A stretch of 64,000 nucleotides of DNA from positions 112,979,546 to 113,043,545 of the forward strand of contig CP136068.1 of the NCBI GenBank assembly GCA_032622095.1, given 5' to 3'. Below, piece by piece: positions 33,026 to 44,689 of this stretch. Origin of the DNA: Siphonodentalium dalli (taxonomy: Eukaryota; Mollusca; Scaphopoda; Gadilida; Siphonodentaliidae). A program made the translations under genes and the position numbers. Below the pieces are notes generated by a model that was not told where the DNA came from, did not search any database, and worked only from the letters and a program-made list of their open reading frames with translations. How positions within the stretch are numbered: the stretch's first letter is position 1; each line of letters begins with the position of its first letter.

Positions 33026-33960
33026 AGATACGGTCGGTGTTGGCGGTGGGTATGCTGTTAAAATATTTAGCTCCATCAAAACCGCCATAAACAGAAAGAA
33101 TAGTAAAATGTAGACACGAGCAGGATCTTGTTTACGTACACCATCGTGCGCATTGACGACAATGGCTGTGGACACAGGTACCACAGTAGCGATGGCATAG
33201 TAGGTGTGACAATTTATTATGGTGGAGTTTGGTGACAATTGGTTGTCTTAATTAATATGCCATAGCAAGTCATGTCGCCCTCTGCACATTCGAACAATGA
33301 GTCTACCAAGCTCTACCAGCGACGGTCGATCTCTCAAGGATGCATCTACCTGTGAATATCTTGTCGATGTTGATCTTTACTCAACACGCAGTGTTATATT
33401 TTGCATGCTAAGACACAAGTCCACTTGATAACTTAATGAATAACCCATCTCAACAGCCATGATTGTTCTTACTAATGAAATTAATATAAGTAGATAAACA
33501 TGCATGAATTGAGATCATATAAAAAAACGTACCACAATAATATGTGAGTCAATGAGGAATTGCCACCAGGCCAGGGTCAAACACAATTCTGGACGATCTA
33601 TCGTGCAATTATCTATATCGTCGTGAATACAATTTAGCAAAACTTAATGAGTAGAGATCAACCTTTGTGAAAAGCAATGGTTAATTGGTCCAGTCGACTC
33701 ATTGTGCGGAAAATCAGCGGGCGACATGGATAGCTATGGCACAGAATTATGACGGACCAATTGTCACCAAACTCCACCATAATAAATTGTCACACCTACT
33801 ATGCCATCGCTACTGTGGTACGTGTGTCCGCAGCCATTATACTACTTATGCGCTGATTATGTTTGCCATATGATCGAAACTATATATATATTAATATTCC
33901 TTCTGTTGATGGCGATTTGAACAAATATGAATATTTATGCATCGAACGCCGCCCGTGCCT
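33026..33960 (+). mobile_element. TTAA-flanked MITE family E, copy interrupted by element G
   Basis: TTAA at 33022-33025 and 33961-33964. Left end AGATACGGTCGGTGTTGGCG, right end GAACGCCGCCCGTGCCT: inverted over about 17 bp. A second element (33164-33835) splits it after GACGACAAT; E sequence resumes with ATACTAC and GCGCTGATTATGTTTG as in the copy at 51898. Confidence 0.82.
33164..33835 (+). mobile_element. Element G, long-TIR MITE nested in E
   Basis: The left end GGCTGTGGACACAGGTACCA and the inverted right end GGCTGCGGACACACGTACCA match over about 80 bp with three or so differences, through ATGGCATAGTAGGTGTGACA and GTGGAGTTTGGTGACAATTG. 672 bp, no ORF. Target duplication may be 3 bp (AAT/ATT) but is unclear, so the superfamily is open. 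Confidence 0.78.
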
Positions 33961-34110
33961 TTAAGGATTTGATATTTGTTAAAAAGGCATGAAACTCTAG
34001 TTTATTACATGCGATATACAAGATCTTCAAATCATTATGTTGGGGTATAAGATTTTATGAAACTCGTTATTTGAATTTGATTCACTACTCGTTTATACTT
34101 ATATCCCAAC

Positions 34111-34361
34111 TTAACTCGTTTCGACGGGAGCTGCGCTGGTTCAGCATTAAATATATTGTGCCAGTGCATTGTCTTATATATGCGAGTCTCCAATATGGAG
34201 CCTCGCATATATAAGAGAATGAACTGGCTTACAAGATCAATGTAAATATTGCTAGGCCAATGTATTCCTTTATATATGGAAGACTCGCATATATAAGGGA
34301 ATGCATACTTGGCACAGGATTTTCGCTAAATTTTATGAAGCCCCAGTCATGGAAGGGTTAA
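34111..34361 (+). mobile_element. MITE family C, copy with both TTAA
   Basis: TTAA at 34111 and 34358-34361. Two shared hairpins (about 34150-34228, loop CCAATATGG, and 34255-34317, shortened). The right end CAGTCATGGAAGGG is typical; the left end CTCGTTTCGACGGGAGCTGC is diverged but matches the element at 46784. Confidence 0.72.
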
Positions 34362-34379
34362 TCTGAAATCGACATGTTA

Positions 34380-34985
34380 CAGTATATACATGTTTTTACT
34401 ATATATTTGTTTATTAACTGATGTTACACGAATTGTGTTTCATTGTATACTATAGCAGGTTGACCCGTTGTTGGCCTAGAAAGTGACGTGGAACATTCCG
34501 CTGGGGAAATTTGATGGTATCGAGGATACGTTTGCTAGAAGTGGTTATTCTTGTAAATTTTATACGTAAATATACGTAAAAGGGCATTACAAAATGTACA
34601 TGTAATGCTTATACTTAGATTATAACCAGTGGCTCAGTGGGAATATTTGCCGACTGTTTATCGCGATTAAATTTGACCCGTGTAAAGATATTTCAACATA
34701 TACTCGTGAACATATGTTCACATTGGACCTGAGTGTTCACATGAGTCCATATTGGACTTATTTTATTCTGAAATAAGCCCATAATGGACGTATCTATACC
34801 CGTTATTCCATGTTATGTCCCGGGCCACAGTGAAAACACATTATAAAGAACGTACATCTGTAGATTTAGGCTCATAGAGAGCGTAAACAAATAATAATGC
34901 CTAAACCGGCCGATATGGGCTTATTTCTGTTTTTGAAAGGAGTTCAATATGGGTTTATTTTCGGGAAACATTCTTGATACAAATT
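34380..34985. other. Unclassified repeat-like sequence
   Basis: Phrases such as CCATATTGGACTTATTT, AATAAGCCCATAATGGAC and CGTTATTCCATG recur near 25850-26010 and 26450-26495, so this is probably a dispersed repeat. No ends defined. Confidence 0.35.
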
Positions 34986-34989
34986 GTAA

Positions 34990-35080
34990 AAAAATTGTTA
35001 GGCCAATGCATTCTCTTATATATGCGAGGCTACCTATGGTCGACTCGCATATATAAGAGAATGCATTGGCACAGGGTATA
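34990..35080 (+). mobile_element. Solo shared hairpin
   Basis: AAAAATTGTTAGGCCAATGC leads into one complete hairpin ending GCATTGGCACAGGGTA. No outer terminus of families A-C follows, so it is a fragment. Confidence 0.7.
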
Positions 35081-35209
35081 TGCACGTATATCAAACGTCC
35101 TATTTTTTTAAATAGTACAATCGACATGGAAGGAATTCTCAAAAAATAGTGGAGGATGCCCATATTCACCCGTACAGGATAATGCCCGAGTATTCACTCA
35201 TTAAGTTGA

Positions 35210-36764
35210 TTAAAGGTACTCAATCAGATTCGAAGCTCCACATATCATCAGATTCGAACAACATTTTTTTAAATGCCGTTTTAGTTATCAAAATCGAGTA
35301 ATTGCCCAAAAATAATGCTAACCCCAGTCAACTTTGGCCGAATTGTATCGGGCTTAACTCGCTCGTGTGCTATACATAAATTATTTACAGAATTGGGTTG
35401 GCAATCACTGCAAGAACGAAGAAAATTTCATAAATTCAAAATGTTCAACCGAATCCAAGCTGGAGACGCTCCGAAATATTTGACTGATATATTACCTGCG
35501 CGTTACGGAGACAACACAAACTATCCTTCCAGATATCCCTACCGATTTAACTCTTTATCTAGAAAGGCTGAATATTATAATAAATCGTTCTTTCCTTCAA
35601 TGATTATCCAGTGGAACAAATTCCTAGATGACCTCACCAAGAGTGACGATAAAGGCAATAAGAAGAAAATAAATAAAGATAATATAGAGAAAAAAATAGC
35701 TGCTATGTTTGTTGTATTGAAACCGCCTCCTTTCTACCTAGTTGGAAGCCGAGAAAGGAACATACTACACGCTAAATTGCGAAATAACTGTAGTAATCTT
35801 AATTTTGATAAGCATATCAATCATATTGCCGATTCGCCGAAATGCTGTTGCGGTGCACCAGAGGAAACAGCATATCACTTTTTCTTCGAGTGTCCTTACT
35901 TTATTCATGAAAGATTAAAACTGTTTGATAGTATATCTAAACTGGGCGTACTACACTTGACCATTGGGAACATACTTTTCGGCTCCACACATGAGACTGA
36001 GCAAATAAATTGCCAGTTATTCATTTTTGCTCAAAAGTATATCATAGAAACACAACGATTTAATGATTAATAGTGTATTAAACCTAGCGAATGGAAATGG
36101 TATTATATAAATTAGGAAACAAAATATCACATCATCGATCGAAGGCCCACAATCATACCCTCATTCTGACGCAAACAGTACACTTTGACATCTTAACGTG
36201 TACCCCACTTTACTATCATATTTTAATCATACAAGTGTTGTTTGTATACCTTTGTATTACATGTATTGCAGGCAGGAAGCCTAACTCTTTTTGTTAATTG
36301 TCAATTGTTTGTTGGAAAGGGGCGTCAATAAGTTAGTAATAACTTGTGCCCCAATCCAATTAGCTATTCTTTGCTAATAAAATATGTTTAAACTAACTAT
36401 AGTATAAAATTGCCCAAAACCTGTTATTTATCAACATTTTGTTAATTCAACGAAATTTTGCCGGTTTGTCAAATATCTGACACAAAAAAAGCCACTTGAT
36501 TTTTTAGTTATCCATCATCATCCGCAATTTGGTCCGATAGCGTCTTCTCGTCGACTGTTTAGTGGGCCACTAAAAGTTATCGGTCGTGAGAAATAATATA
36601 TTTTAAAAATCGATATCTGATCACTCTGAGCTTTGATGGGTGGGTTCCTCGACTCGAATCAAATATTTTTTGCCTCCCCCCCCCGAACATAGGTAAATAA
36701 TAATTTGCGAGCGTTAATTCGGATTATGCATCTTTCGTTGATTATACACACATTTTCCCTTTAA
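35210..36764 (+). mobile_element. TTAA-flanked element L, copy 3, split by a LINE
   Basis: TTAA at 35210-35213 and 36761-36764, ends AGGTACTCAATCAG and ATTTTCCCT. L sequence stops at ATGCTAACCCCAGTCAAC (about 35330) and resumes at AACTATAGTATAAAATTGCC (about 36393), the contiguous order seen at 8093-8130. The L interior includes ATCGATATCTGAT and TGGGTGGGTTCCTCGACTCG. Confidence 0.75.
35331..36392 (+). mobile_element. LINE ORF2 C-terminal piece (5'-truncated copy)
   Basis: The open frame to the stop at 36070 (about 245 codons of LINE origin) starts GRIVSGLTRSCAIHKLFTEL, then GWQSLQERRKFHKFKMFNRI, YPYRFNSLSRKAEYYNKSFF and FPSMIIQWNKF. After a Lys-rich stretch it has a Cys/His motif C-C-C-G-A-P-E-E-T-A-Y-H-F-F-F-E-C-P-Y-F, typical of the C-terminus of APE-type LINE ORF2. 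The frame is intact, so this copy is young. It includes a 3' UTR to TTGCTAATAAAATATG (36373-36388). RT and endonuclease are absent. Confidence 0.85.
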
Positions 36765-37669
36765 GTAGCAACGAAACATTTTATATGGTTAAACGTTATA
36801 TTGACAATTTCATTTGATACATTTTGTTGCCGCGACATTGCCCAATTAAGTGGTTCCACTTCGGCATATTCAAACCACACCATTAGATTCCGCTTATTGT
36901 GTAGATTTACATTATGTTTAAGATAAATTTAGAGGAAATTTCTAAACCAACACAGTTTTATCAATTATGGTGCCCGTATAGCTTCCCACTCCCAACGTCA
37001 CAAAGGGCCTAGAACCCAGTCAACGATTGAGCTATGTACAATTTCTGCTAGGCCACAATGAATCCCGTGATTCCCATCCATAGATCGTGAATCCCAATTA
37101 CATATTGTTTGTTATATAATCCTTGGCATATTGGCTGGTTGAGAAGATATCAGTGATCAAATGACTTCGGTCACCATCTTCGAAAACGTGATATTCGATT
37201 GTCAAAATCTTCTTAACCGAATCATTTAGATATCCGTTTTTGAAGTATCCGATTTGAGTTATTGGGATACATGTAGATTATTAGTCTAACATCTTACTGA
37301 TATATTTGCAAATAATAGCCGAAACGAATGATTAAATTTTAAGTAAATTATATGACGTACACTGATAGAACAAATGCGTATACATTCTACATAATGTTTT
37401 AATCTTTGAACAAAATTGTGTAGAAATGACACATGCATGACATAATTATGTGTCGGTGGAATTTTCTCAACATTGAATATGAGTAAATATGTGAGTGTAT
37501 ACTATTTTTTAGATGAGGTGTGTTCCATTGGAGACACAAAACTCGTAAACTGCTACCACAGAACAAAACAATGGCAGCAGTTTCTTAAATTTGTTGTACA
37601 CTGTGTTTGTGTCAAAACTGATCAACACATACTTGTGTAGCACAAAGTTGTAAAGCTGCTGTGAGATTT
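36765..37669. other. No gene recognised
   Basis: AT-rich; a repeat M-like phrase (CAAACCACACCATTAGATTC) near 36870. Nothing else. Confidence 0.35.
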
Positions 37670-37864
37670 TTAACCCTTTACCCAACAGAACGGCCCTGTG
37701 CCAATGCATTCTCTTATATATGCGAGTCGACCATAGGTCGCCTCGCATATATAAGAGAATGCATTGGCTTAGCACATATTAAAAATGGATAAAATTGTCA
37801 AAGAATGTAGAAAAATATTATAAAAATTGTTTAAAAATGTAAGAAAAAATTATAAAATTGTTAA

Positions 37865-38338
37865 AGGTACGGTTGGCCTTGGCGGTGGGTATCCTGTGAA
37901 CATATTTCCACCCGTCAAAAACCGCCACAAATAGAAAGAACATCAAAATGTAGACATACTTTGTCCATATACAAATAAGAAATATCGCACAAACAGTATG
38001 TTATTGTCAAATGTTTGACCATTGTTATGTAAACAAAAGCATACAAAGTTACTTTTCTGGTGTTTGTTTATATTATGATGGTAAACATAACGAGCGTTCT
38101 TTGTTGGTGAATTCCTGATATGGAACTAATAAAGAGCGTTTATGCCATTTGTGTGTGATTAGCCAGTAGCAGTGTGCTGTCTTCTGTAACACAACCAGGC
38201 TCTTGCTTAGGTAAAATATAGTAGGTCTTTATGATAACATGGTATATATGAACGAAACTGTATGCGTTTTAATGTTTTTCTGTTTACGGTGTTTAGAACA
38301 AATATGAATATTTTCGACAACTAAGGCATCACGTGCCT
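37865..38338 (+). mobile_element. MITE family E nested in A
   Basis: TTAA at the left (37861-37864) and TTAC at the right (38339-38342), one substitution from a TTAA duplication. Ends AGGTACGGTTGGCCTTGGCG and CACGTGCCT. Shares CCGCCACAAATAGAAAGAAC and TATGGAACTAATAAAGAGCG with other E copies. Confidence 0.85.
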
Positions 38339-38522
38339 TTACAGAATGTAAGAAAAAATGGTAAAAAGTGTTAAACAATATATTTTTTAGGCCAATGCAT
38401 TCTCTTATATATGCGAGTCGACTCGCATATATAAGAGAATGCATTGGCACAGGGCATAACTGTAACCATCACAATGTGGTCAATGAACCGGTTCCAATGA
38501 TATCCATATTTGTATGGTGTTA

Positions 38523-39720
38523 GGGCGCGTACACATGGCGGGCAAGAAAATATAAGGTATGCCCCATGTGACTTACTTGACCAATCAAATAAATAATACC
38601 GGAAAATATCCGACGAAGGCAGCGCGCTGATATTTTATCGCCAGTTGGTGATATGTGTTCACCTTGATTGGTGGCCATCGGTATCCGCTAACTAATCTAT
38701 ATAAGGGACACGCTGGTAACCGTTCACGCACTCGAGTTATGATCCATCAATATTATCGCCTGTTTCAACAATTGACTTCTTAATTCCATTTTGAATTGTT
38801 TCACATAATCACTGAGCTATTATATGGATATGTGTGGGGACATATATATCTTTTGAGGGTTTCCGCTGATGGAGGATGTCCATGGATTTCCAACTGCACC
38901 CCCTCTTGGATCGGGCCAAAGACCTAAGATCACATAATTGAATTTGCACACCTCCCATCGGTCTTTGAATTCCCACATGGTACCTCACATACCTTGAATT
39001 TTGACAAGCCACCGGGGAGGGAGGGGCCTAGAAGAAATTCCAAACCAATAATTTGACAAAAGTAGGAAAAATGCAAATGTTGGTCTAATACCACGAATTC
39101 CACATACATTAATGGTTGAAAAATCAGACTACAAGAACAATTACAAACCATTGTTGGTGTGAAATTTCCAACTAATATTGTTTCCAAGTTGGCGGGGGTC
39201 TCATGTCCCCACATGCACCCATGTAAGTTCGGTAACGTAATGTATACGACAGCCCCATGCACCAAGCAACAATCTCCTGAAAACTTCATATGGGGTCTCA
39301 ATGGGGGTGGGGTCGTCTGATTTGCCACAAAACCATAATAACATTTGTCACCCCACATATACATGCACTATGAAATTATAACATTTCCGAATTTCCAAAT
39401 AACGTGACCACTTTCTCATTATGCAGACGGTCTTTATGCATGAGACCAGCAACGTTGCTAATCCCACCGACTTCGGTAATACATGTCAACAGTTGGACAT
39501 TTCAAAAATCTATGAATTGCCAAAATGGACTATAGGTTATTTACCGGACGCAATTCACTTGAACCAGCATGACTAATACTGTTCTGATTGAGCTCAATCA
39601 ACGCCGTCTAATCCACCGCGTTCTCACGGGCGTAATCTTTGCAGCAAGAAAATATCAGTGTGCAATTTTACCTGATATTTTCTTGCAGATATTTTCTTGC
39701 AGCTTCATGTGTACGCGCCC
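38523..39720 (+). mobile_element. PIF/Harbinger-like element F nested in A
   Basis: TTA duplications at 38520-38522 and 39721-39723. Ends GGGCGCGTACACATG and CATGTGTACGCGCCC, with the inverted similarity continuing to CAAGAAAATAT. The A family elsewhere shows the empty site (GGTGTTATTGAGACAG, inverted at 12200), so the 3-bp TTA duplication is read directly. TTA duplication plus GGG ends fits PIF/Harbinger. A 144-codon minus-strand frame (39364-38930) matches no known transposase. Confidence 0.82.
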
Positions 39721-39947
39721 TTATTGAGACAGACCGAAGATATTTTAGGCTGTTGAAGCTTTATTTGGGCGTGTTTGGCCGTTTTGTTGGGTAAAGGGTT
39801 AATAGTGTAGCTTGTACGAAGTTTGTGTCTCTAATAGAACATATCTCATATACCAACTATATTACACTCCCATATTCACTCATATTCAATGTTGAGAAAA
39901 TTCCAACACATATGTCATGTGTCAATTTTGTTTAAGATCGAAATTAA

Positions 39948-40465
39948 AGGCACGGTCGGCGTTCGTTGCAGAAATATTCATATTTGTTCAAATCGCCATC
40001 AACAGAAGGAATATTAAAATATATATAGTTTTGTTCATATGCCAAACATAATCAGCGCGTAAATACTATATTGTCGTCAACACGTACGATGGTGTATGTA
40101 AACAAGAGCCTGGTCGTGTTGCAGAAGTTGTGCTTCTGTTTACATAACACAGCGCACTTCTATTGGTTAATCACACACAAATGATAGAAACGCTCTTTAT
40201 TATTTCCATATCAGGAAAACAGTAACAAATAACGCTCTTTATGTTTACCATTCCGGACCTAAACAAAAGCCAGGTAACGTAACTTTTTTTGCTTTTGGTT
40301 TTATAACCAAGGACAAAAATTGACAATAACATACTGTTTATGCCATATTTCTGATTTGTATATAAACAAAGCATGTCTATATTTTACTATTCTTTCTGTT
40401 TGTGGCGGTTTTTGACGAAGTGGAATATTTTAACAGCATACCCACCGCCAACGCCGCCCATATCT
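39948..40465 (+). mobile_element. MITE family E, full copy
   Basis: TTAA at 39944-39947 and 40466-40469. Ends AGGCACGGTCGGCGTT and AACGCCGCCCATATCT. Internal CGCTCTTTATTATTTCCATA is the family's conserved core in the opposite orientation to the 51898 copy. Confidence 0.88.
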
Positions 40466-40689
40466 TTAAAACATATTGTGTAGAATTTATTTATACATAT
40501 TTGTTCCAAGAGTGTAGGTTCCCGACCCTGGCAGAAAATATCAAATTTGCCCTCCACAACACCTGGGCCCACATCTCTAGTTGACTTGTACCATAGACGT
40601 GATGATATTAACGTTTTGTAAAATTCGGCGACCAAATTTATTTTGTTCACTTTGTGTTCCCCTCCGCTCCCCATCTCTGAAACGAACAT

Positions 40690-40985
40690 TGACACTATGG
40701 TTTCTTTAAAACACCATTAGATATCATATACATTTGTATAAATATGTGTGATGAAAATCGACTATTAAAACATTTTTAACAATTTTACTGCCCCTCCCAC
40801 CCATGTATCCTGACCCAAACAACACCAATTTGGATTATTTAAATCACACGATTAGATTCCTCGTATCATGGCGAAGAAAATGTATTAATTTAGTGAAAAT
40901 GGCCTCCTTTTCATAAATTTTGGTGGCACTCCCCTCCCCTCCCCCTAACCACACGATTAGAGTCCTCGTGATCGTAGCATGCAAT
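40690..40985 (+). repeat. Repeat M units
   Basis: AAATCACACGATTAGATTCC, TCGTATCATGGCGAAG and CCCCTCCC tracts match the block at 18630-19360. Confidence 0.5.
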
Positions 40986-41304
40986 AGTGTGACCTTGCCG
41001 TGGTGCACAAAAGGTACAACCAGACGACCTCATTCTATTCAACGTTGCCAACAACATTTAATAACATTCTATAAAGAAGAGTTTTGAAATCGACAAAGCA
41101 GTTTGTTGAATGCAGCGCGGTATGACGCTTACCGTGCACATATGAATCAATAACTCCTGTCTGCTTATAAATCATTAATGGGTCTGAACAGAGCATACTA
41201 AGGTGGATACAATGCGATGTATTTAGTGTTACATAACCACTATACCGACATAGAAGCGAAGACGCAGTACATTTAAACATGTTTTTTTTAGTTCTAATTT
41301 TATT

Positions 41305-41750
41305 TTAAAGCCATTTGGCGGTGAGTGATCCGAAATACACCTACTGATATTAGCTTTTTTCTTTCCCGGTACCGAAATAGGTCGATAAATATGTGTGTTA
41401 CCTTTCTACGAGCATCATATGTCCCAGAAAGACGCATTGAAGTCATACAATATACAACTTGGAATACGGTGTTTTGGGTCCCAAACAGAAAACAGTAATT
41501 TCCAGGTAATGAAACAGAAAAATACATGATATGGTGGAAATAAAGAGCTTTTATTTCCCTTCTGTATGAAACATTGAAAATAGCTGGAAAAAGTTTGTGA
41601 CCATGGACAGAATGTTTTAGAGCATACGGAGCCGGTATACATAGAAATGTTCCGTGTATTAAATGGTACATGTATTTGTTAAGCTATCACACACCTCATT
41701 CCAATAATGTAGACATCATGTGGACGCTCGAATGAACCATGTCCATTTAA
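41305..41750 (+). mobile_element. TTAA-flanked MITE family H, copy 1
   Basis: TTAA at both ends. Left AAGCCATTTGGCGGTGAG, right GAACCATGTCCATTTAA; terminal inverted match TTAAA-n-nACATGGC in the family. Conserved interior: GAAATAGGTCGATAAATA, CCTTTCTACGAGCAT and GAAATAAAGAGCTTTTATTT. ORFs inside (for example 41671-41300) are family-wide artefacts. Confidence 0.8.
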
Positions 41751-42240
41751 CCGTATTTTAATGTAAGCCTTATCAAAAGGACATAATTCAATCATAAACT
41801 GTCAATCCACGGAATACTATAAACACACAATTAGCCATTAAAGTTAGAATGCTTGCAGTACCGTGTGATATAACCACGCCTATACCACGCGCCTAAAATG
41901 TACATGAAAACTATTCGACACTTCTTACGATATAAAAAGGAATTCTGGTGTTGCATACAAAGTCCTTCGAGTATGACTGCCTGTCCATAACCATATTCTT
42001 AATTAACCATCTATACGTCGGTGCATAAGCACTTAGAAATCAACAAAACTCGATCGTGCTAACATTTGCAAAGAATTGAAGTTTCAGAAACAAACAACAC
42101 ATGCCACAGTCGAAATATATCTGGAACAAGTTACCAGGTGATGCTACACAGTGGATCGACTCACCAGTATTAGCCAATCAAGAGCGACGAATTCATGACG
42201 CCACTTGATAAATCGATAATTGGATATTTGTATGACAGCG
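41751..42240. other. No gene recognised
   Basis: AT-rich spacer; nothing identified. Confidence 0.35.
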
Positions 42241-42289
42241 TGTCATTTTCAACTTTTTTTATGACCCTTTTCGTCATAAATAATATCAA

Positions 42290-42415
42290 AGTTTTACGGT
42301 AATTTTACTTCTACCTTCTATATACGGTGATTTTACTATCATTTTCCATCTGCCTTCTATTTATGGTGATTTTACGGTCATTTACTTCTGTCTCTACTTA
42401 TGGTGATCTTCCTGT
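42290..42415 (+). repeat. Short tandem repeat, about 58 bp
   Basis: GGTGATTTTACTATCATTTT-CCATCTGCCTTCTATTTAT and neighbours repeat two to three times. Confidence 0.65.
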
Positions 42416-42477
42416 GAAAGGACGGACTAAGTTAAAAGAAATAACTATTGTTTCGATTAAAGACATATTATGTACTT

Positions 42478-42835
42478 ATTCGGGTGCGTGAAACTAATAA
42501 GTTAGTATTCAGGCGCTATCCCAACTGGAGGAATGTAGCATTCTAGTAAAATCGCCGAAAATTTCAAGCAGATCGACCGTACCACTCCATAGAAAACATC
42601 ATCATAACTACTCACAATTGTAAATATTTAGTTCTCGATTCGGGACACAACGATCTGCAATAAACTAACGAAAACGATTTCGCCATCGATAGTTACTGTA
42701 TTTAATTAATGTATAACAATGACGGTGCTTGTTGTCAATTGGGATATAATATTTGTAAAATTTACTACTTTCAGCAAGATTATTTTCCAGTTCTATTTGA
42801 TCACCCTACCTGGGTGTTTCACATCACTTTAAGCT
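42478..42835 (+). repeat. Dispersed repeat Q, copy 1
   Basis: Matches 45928-46285 at roughly 80%: GAAACTxATxAGTTAGTAxT, GATCGACCGTACCACTCCA, TATTTAGTTCTCGATTCGGG, ACGAAAACGATTTCGCCA and GTGTTTCACATCA. Ends not resolved. Confidence 0.7.
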
Positions 42836-42842
42836 TGTGAAT

Positions 42843-42927
42843 TTATAACCGACAAGTTTCAAGACAAATTTCCTATAACGTGCTACGCTGGTTATAGAAT
42901 TTGTCTTAAAACTTGTCGACTATAACT
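42843..42927. repeat. Imperfect hairpin
   Basis: Left TATAACCGACAAGTTTCAAG and right TAAAACTTGTCGACTATAAC pair, with ACAAATT/AATTTGT extending the stem to a loop near 42880. Confidence 0.7.
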
Positions 42928-43112
42928 ACATAACTTTAATTGAAACAAGGTGGAACAAGTGATACAATTTACAAGATTCCCCCGTGACACAATCATATGT
43001 GAAAATACAAACAACTACTAGTTAGTAGACAGCACAAAGTGCACAACCATTGGACATATACCGTTACCCTCTGTATTCCATCCTCGATAATGGCTTAGAG
43101 CCCATAATTGAG

Positions 43113-43512
43113 TTAACCCTTTACCCAACAAACCGGCCAAAACCGGCCAAATAAAGCTTCAACAGCCTAAAATATCTTCGGTCTGTCTCAATAGAACCAT
43201 ACAAATATGGATATCATTGGAACCAGCTCATTGACCACATTGTGATAGTTACAGTTATGCCCTGTGCCAATGCATTCTCTTATATATGCGAGTCGACCAT
43301 AGGTCGCCTCGCATATATAAGAGAATGCATTGGCCTAAAAAAAATCTTTTTTTAACACTTTTTACCATTTTTTCTTACATTATTTAACAATTTTATAATT
43401 TTTAATGTGTTAAGCCAATGCATTCTCTTATATATGCGAGGCGACCTATGGTCGACTCGCATATATAAGAGAATGCATTGGCACAGGGCCCTTCTGTTGG
43501 GTAAAGGGTTAA
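43113..43512 (+). mobile_element. MITE family A, copy 5
   Basis: TTAA ends, CCCTTTACCCAACA termini, long left subterminal block with CTTCAACAGCCTAAAATATC, and two intact hairpins (about 43266-43334 and 43414-43485). Confidence 0.92.
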
Positions 43513-44138
43513 TGGATAAATTAAGAAATTAACAATAATATCAGCTCCAGCTGAATGACGTTTAGGGTCAAATGGCTCCAGCCACAATATTCATGATGGT
43601 GTTCATATGGTTCTCTCATCCGGAATGGTGAAGCTGGGCCTATCTGTAAATTCGCGAATGTTTGTTTGTCTGCATGTCTGTCTGTCTATCCGCTATATAA
43701 ATTAAAGGGGACCATCTATAGGGGTCAAACAGGGGTAATTCTTACGAGGAAGATAACGGTTGGCGGGGGGTGAATATATTAAAGTGACACTGTAGAGGTC
43801 AGGTACATAAAATGGTGACGGGCAACAAAATCGAGGACATTTTGTTTGTCGGAGATTTCCACCAAACGTATATATACATACATATATATCCATTATATGA
43901 TAAGTCTAACGACGTGGTTTAAACATGCCAAATGTGGTGCCCCGTTCAAGTCAGTGATGTGGAGGAAAGGGGCGGGGCACCAAAGTTGATCAAATATATT
44001 TTTAAGAGCCGATTTCCACAAAATTAATATATATATATACTTTTCAACTTAGAAAGTACGAAAACACCTTCGTAGATATGTATTCGTGGATTAGATCGGA
44101 TACAGGAGGTGAGTATCCATTTCCACACTAAACACTCA

Positions 44139-44600
44139 GTAAATCCGCAATGCTCTTTGCACTCCAAAATACACATCATATTATTCGCCTTTGAATTTTT
44201 CTCAGTATCAAAATAGGTCGATAAATATCTGAACTACCTTTCTACGAGCATTGTGTAACCCAAAATCCCAAAAAGACGCATTGAAGTGAAGTAATGAAAA
44301 ATACAACTATGAATACGGTGTTTGGGTCCCAAACACAAAACAGCCATTTGCGCAACATGGAACAGAAAAGAGCGTTCCGTGGTAGTCTATTCCTGATATG
44401 GTAGCAATAAAGAGCGTTTGTCTGACTTCTGGCGAATAGTTGAAAACGGCTGAAAAATGGCTGTGACTTTGGCAAATGTTTTTCAGAGCATAAGAAGCCG
44501 ATATATCAATAGTTTGTTTAGTTATCGACATATCGTATCCGTCACTCCAAATTACGTAGAAAAAAACGTATGGAGGTTCGAATGAGCCATGTCCGTTTAA
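44139..44600 (+). mobile_element. MITE family H, copy 2
   Basis: The right end GAGCCATGTCCGTTTAA is perfect; the left TTAA has become GTAA, but the following bases keep register. Interior as copy 1, with TGGTAGCAATAAAGAGCGTT. Confidence 0.78.
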
Positions 44601-44616
44601 TTAGTAGTTATCCCTT

Positions 44617-44680
44617 AGGAAATGTTCAGATAATAAGTTCAACAGATGTCGTTCGTTGAACTTATTATCTGAACATTTCC
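44617..44680. repeat. Perfect hairpin
   Basis: GGAAATGTTCAGATAATAAG-TTCAAC and its reverse complement flank an 11-bp loop. Diverged relatives: 47670-47735 and 58395-58425. Confidence 0.8.
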
Positions 44681-44689
44681 CTCAATAAC

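Larger units (their letters stand above)
37670..39802 (+). mobile_element. MITE family A, copy 4, carrying two nested elements
   Basis: TTAA at 37670-37673 and 39799-39802 with the usual termini. Left hairpin about 37697-37768; right hairpin (38391-38455) has lost its loop (CGAGTCGACTCG). Removing inserts 37865-38338 and 38523-39720 restores an element of about 460 bp with the same order as copy 2. Confidence 0.9.

Noticed and set aside
38930-39364. 144-codon ORF as a Harbinger transposase
   Set aside because: No DDE or Myb-like motif; composition is odd and it lies within a short non-autonomous element.
41300-41671. 123-codon ORF on the minus strand
   Set aside because: It lies inside MITE family H and is broken differently in the other four copies, so it is not under selection.
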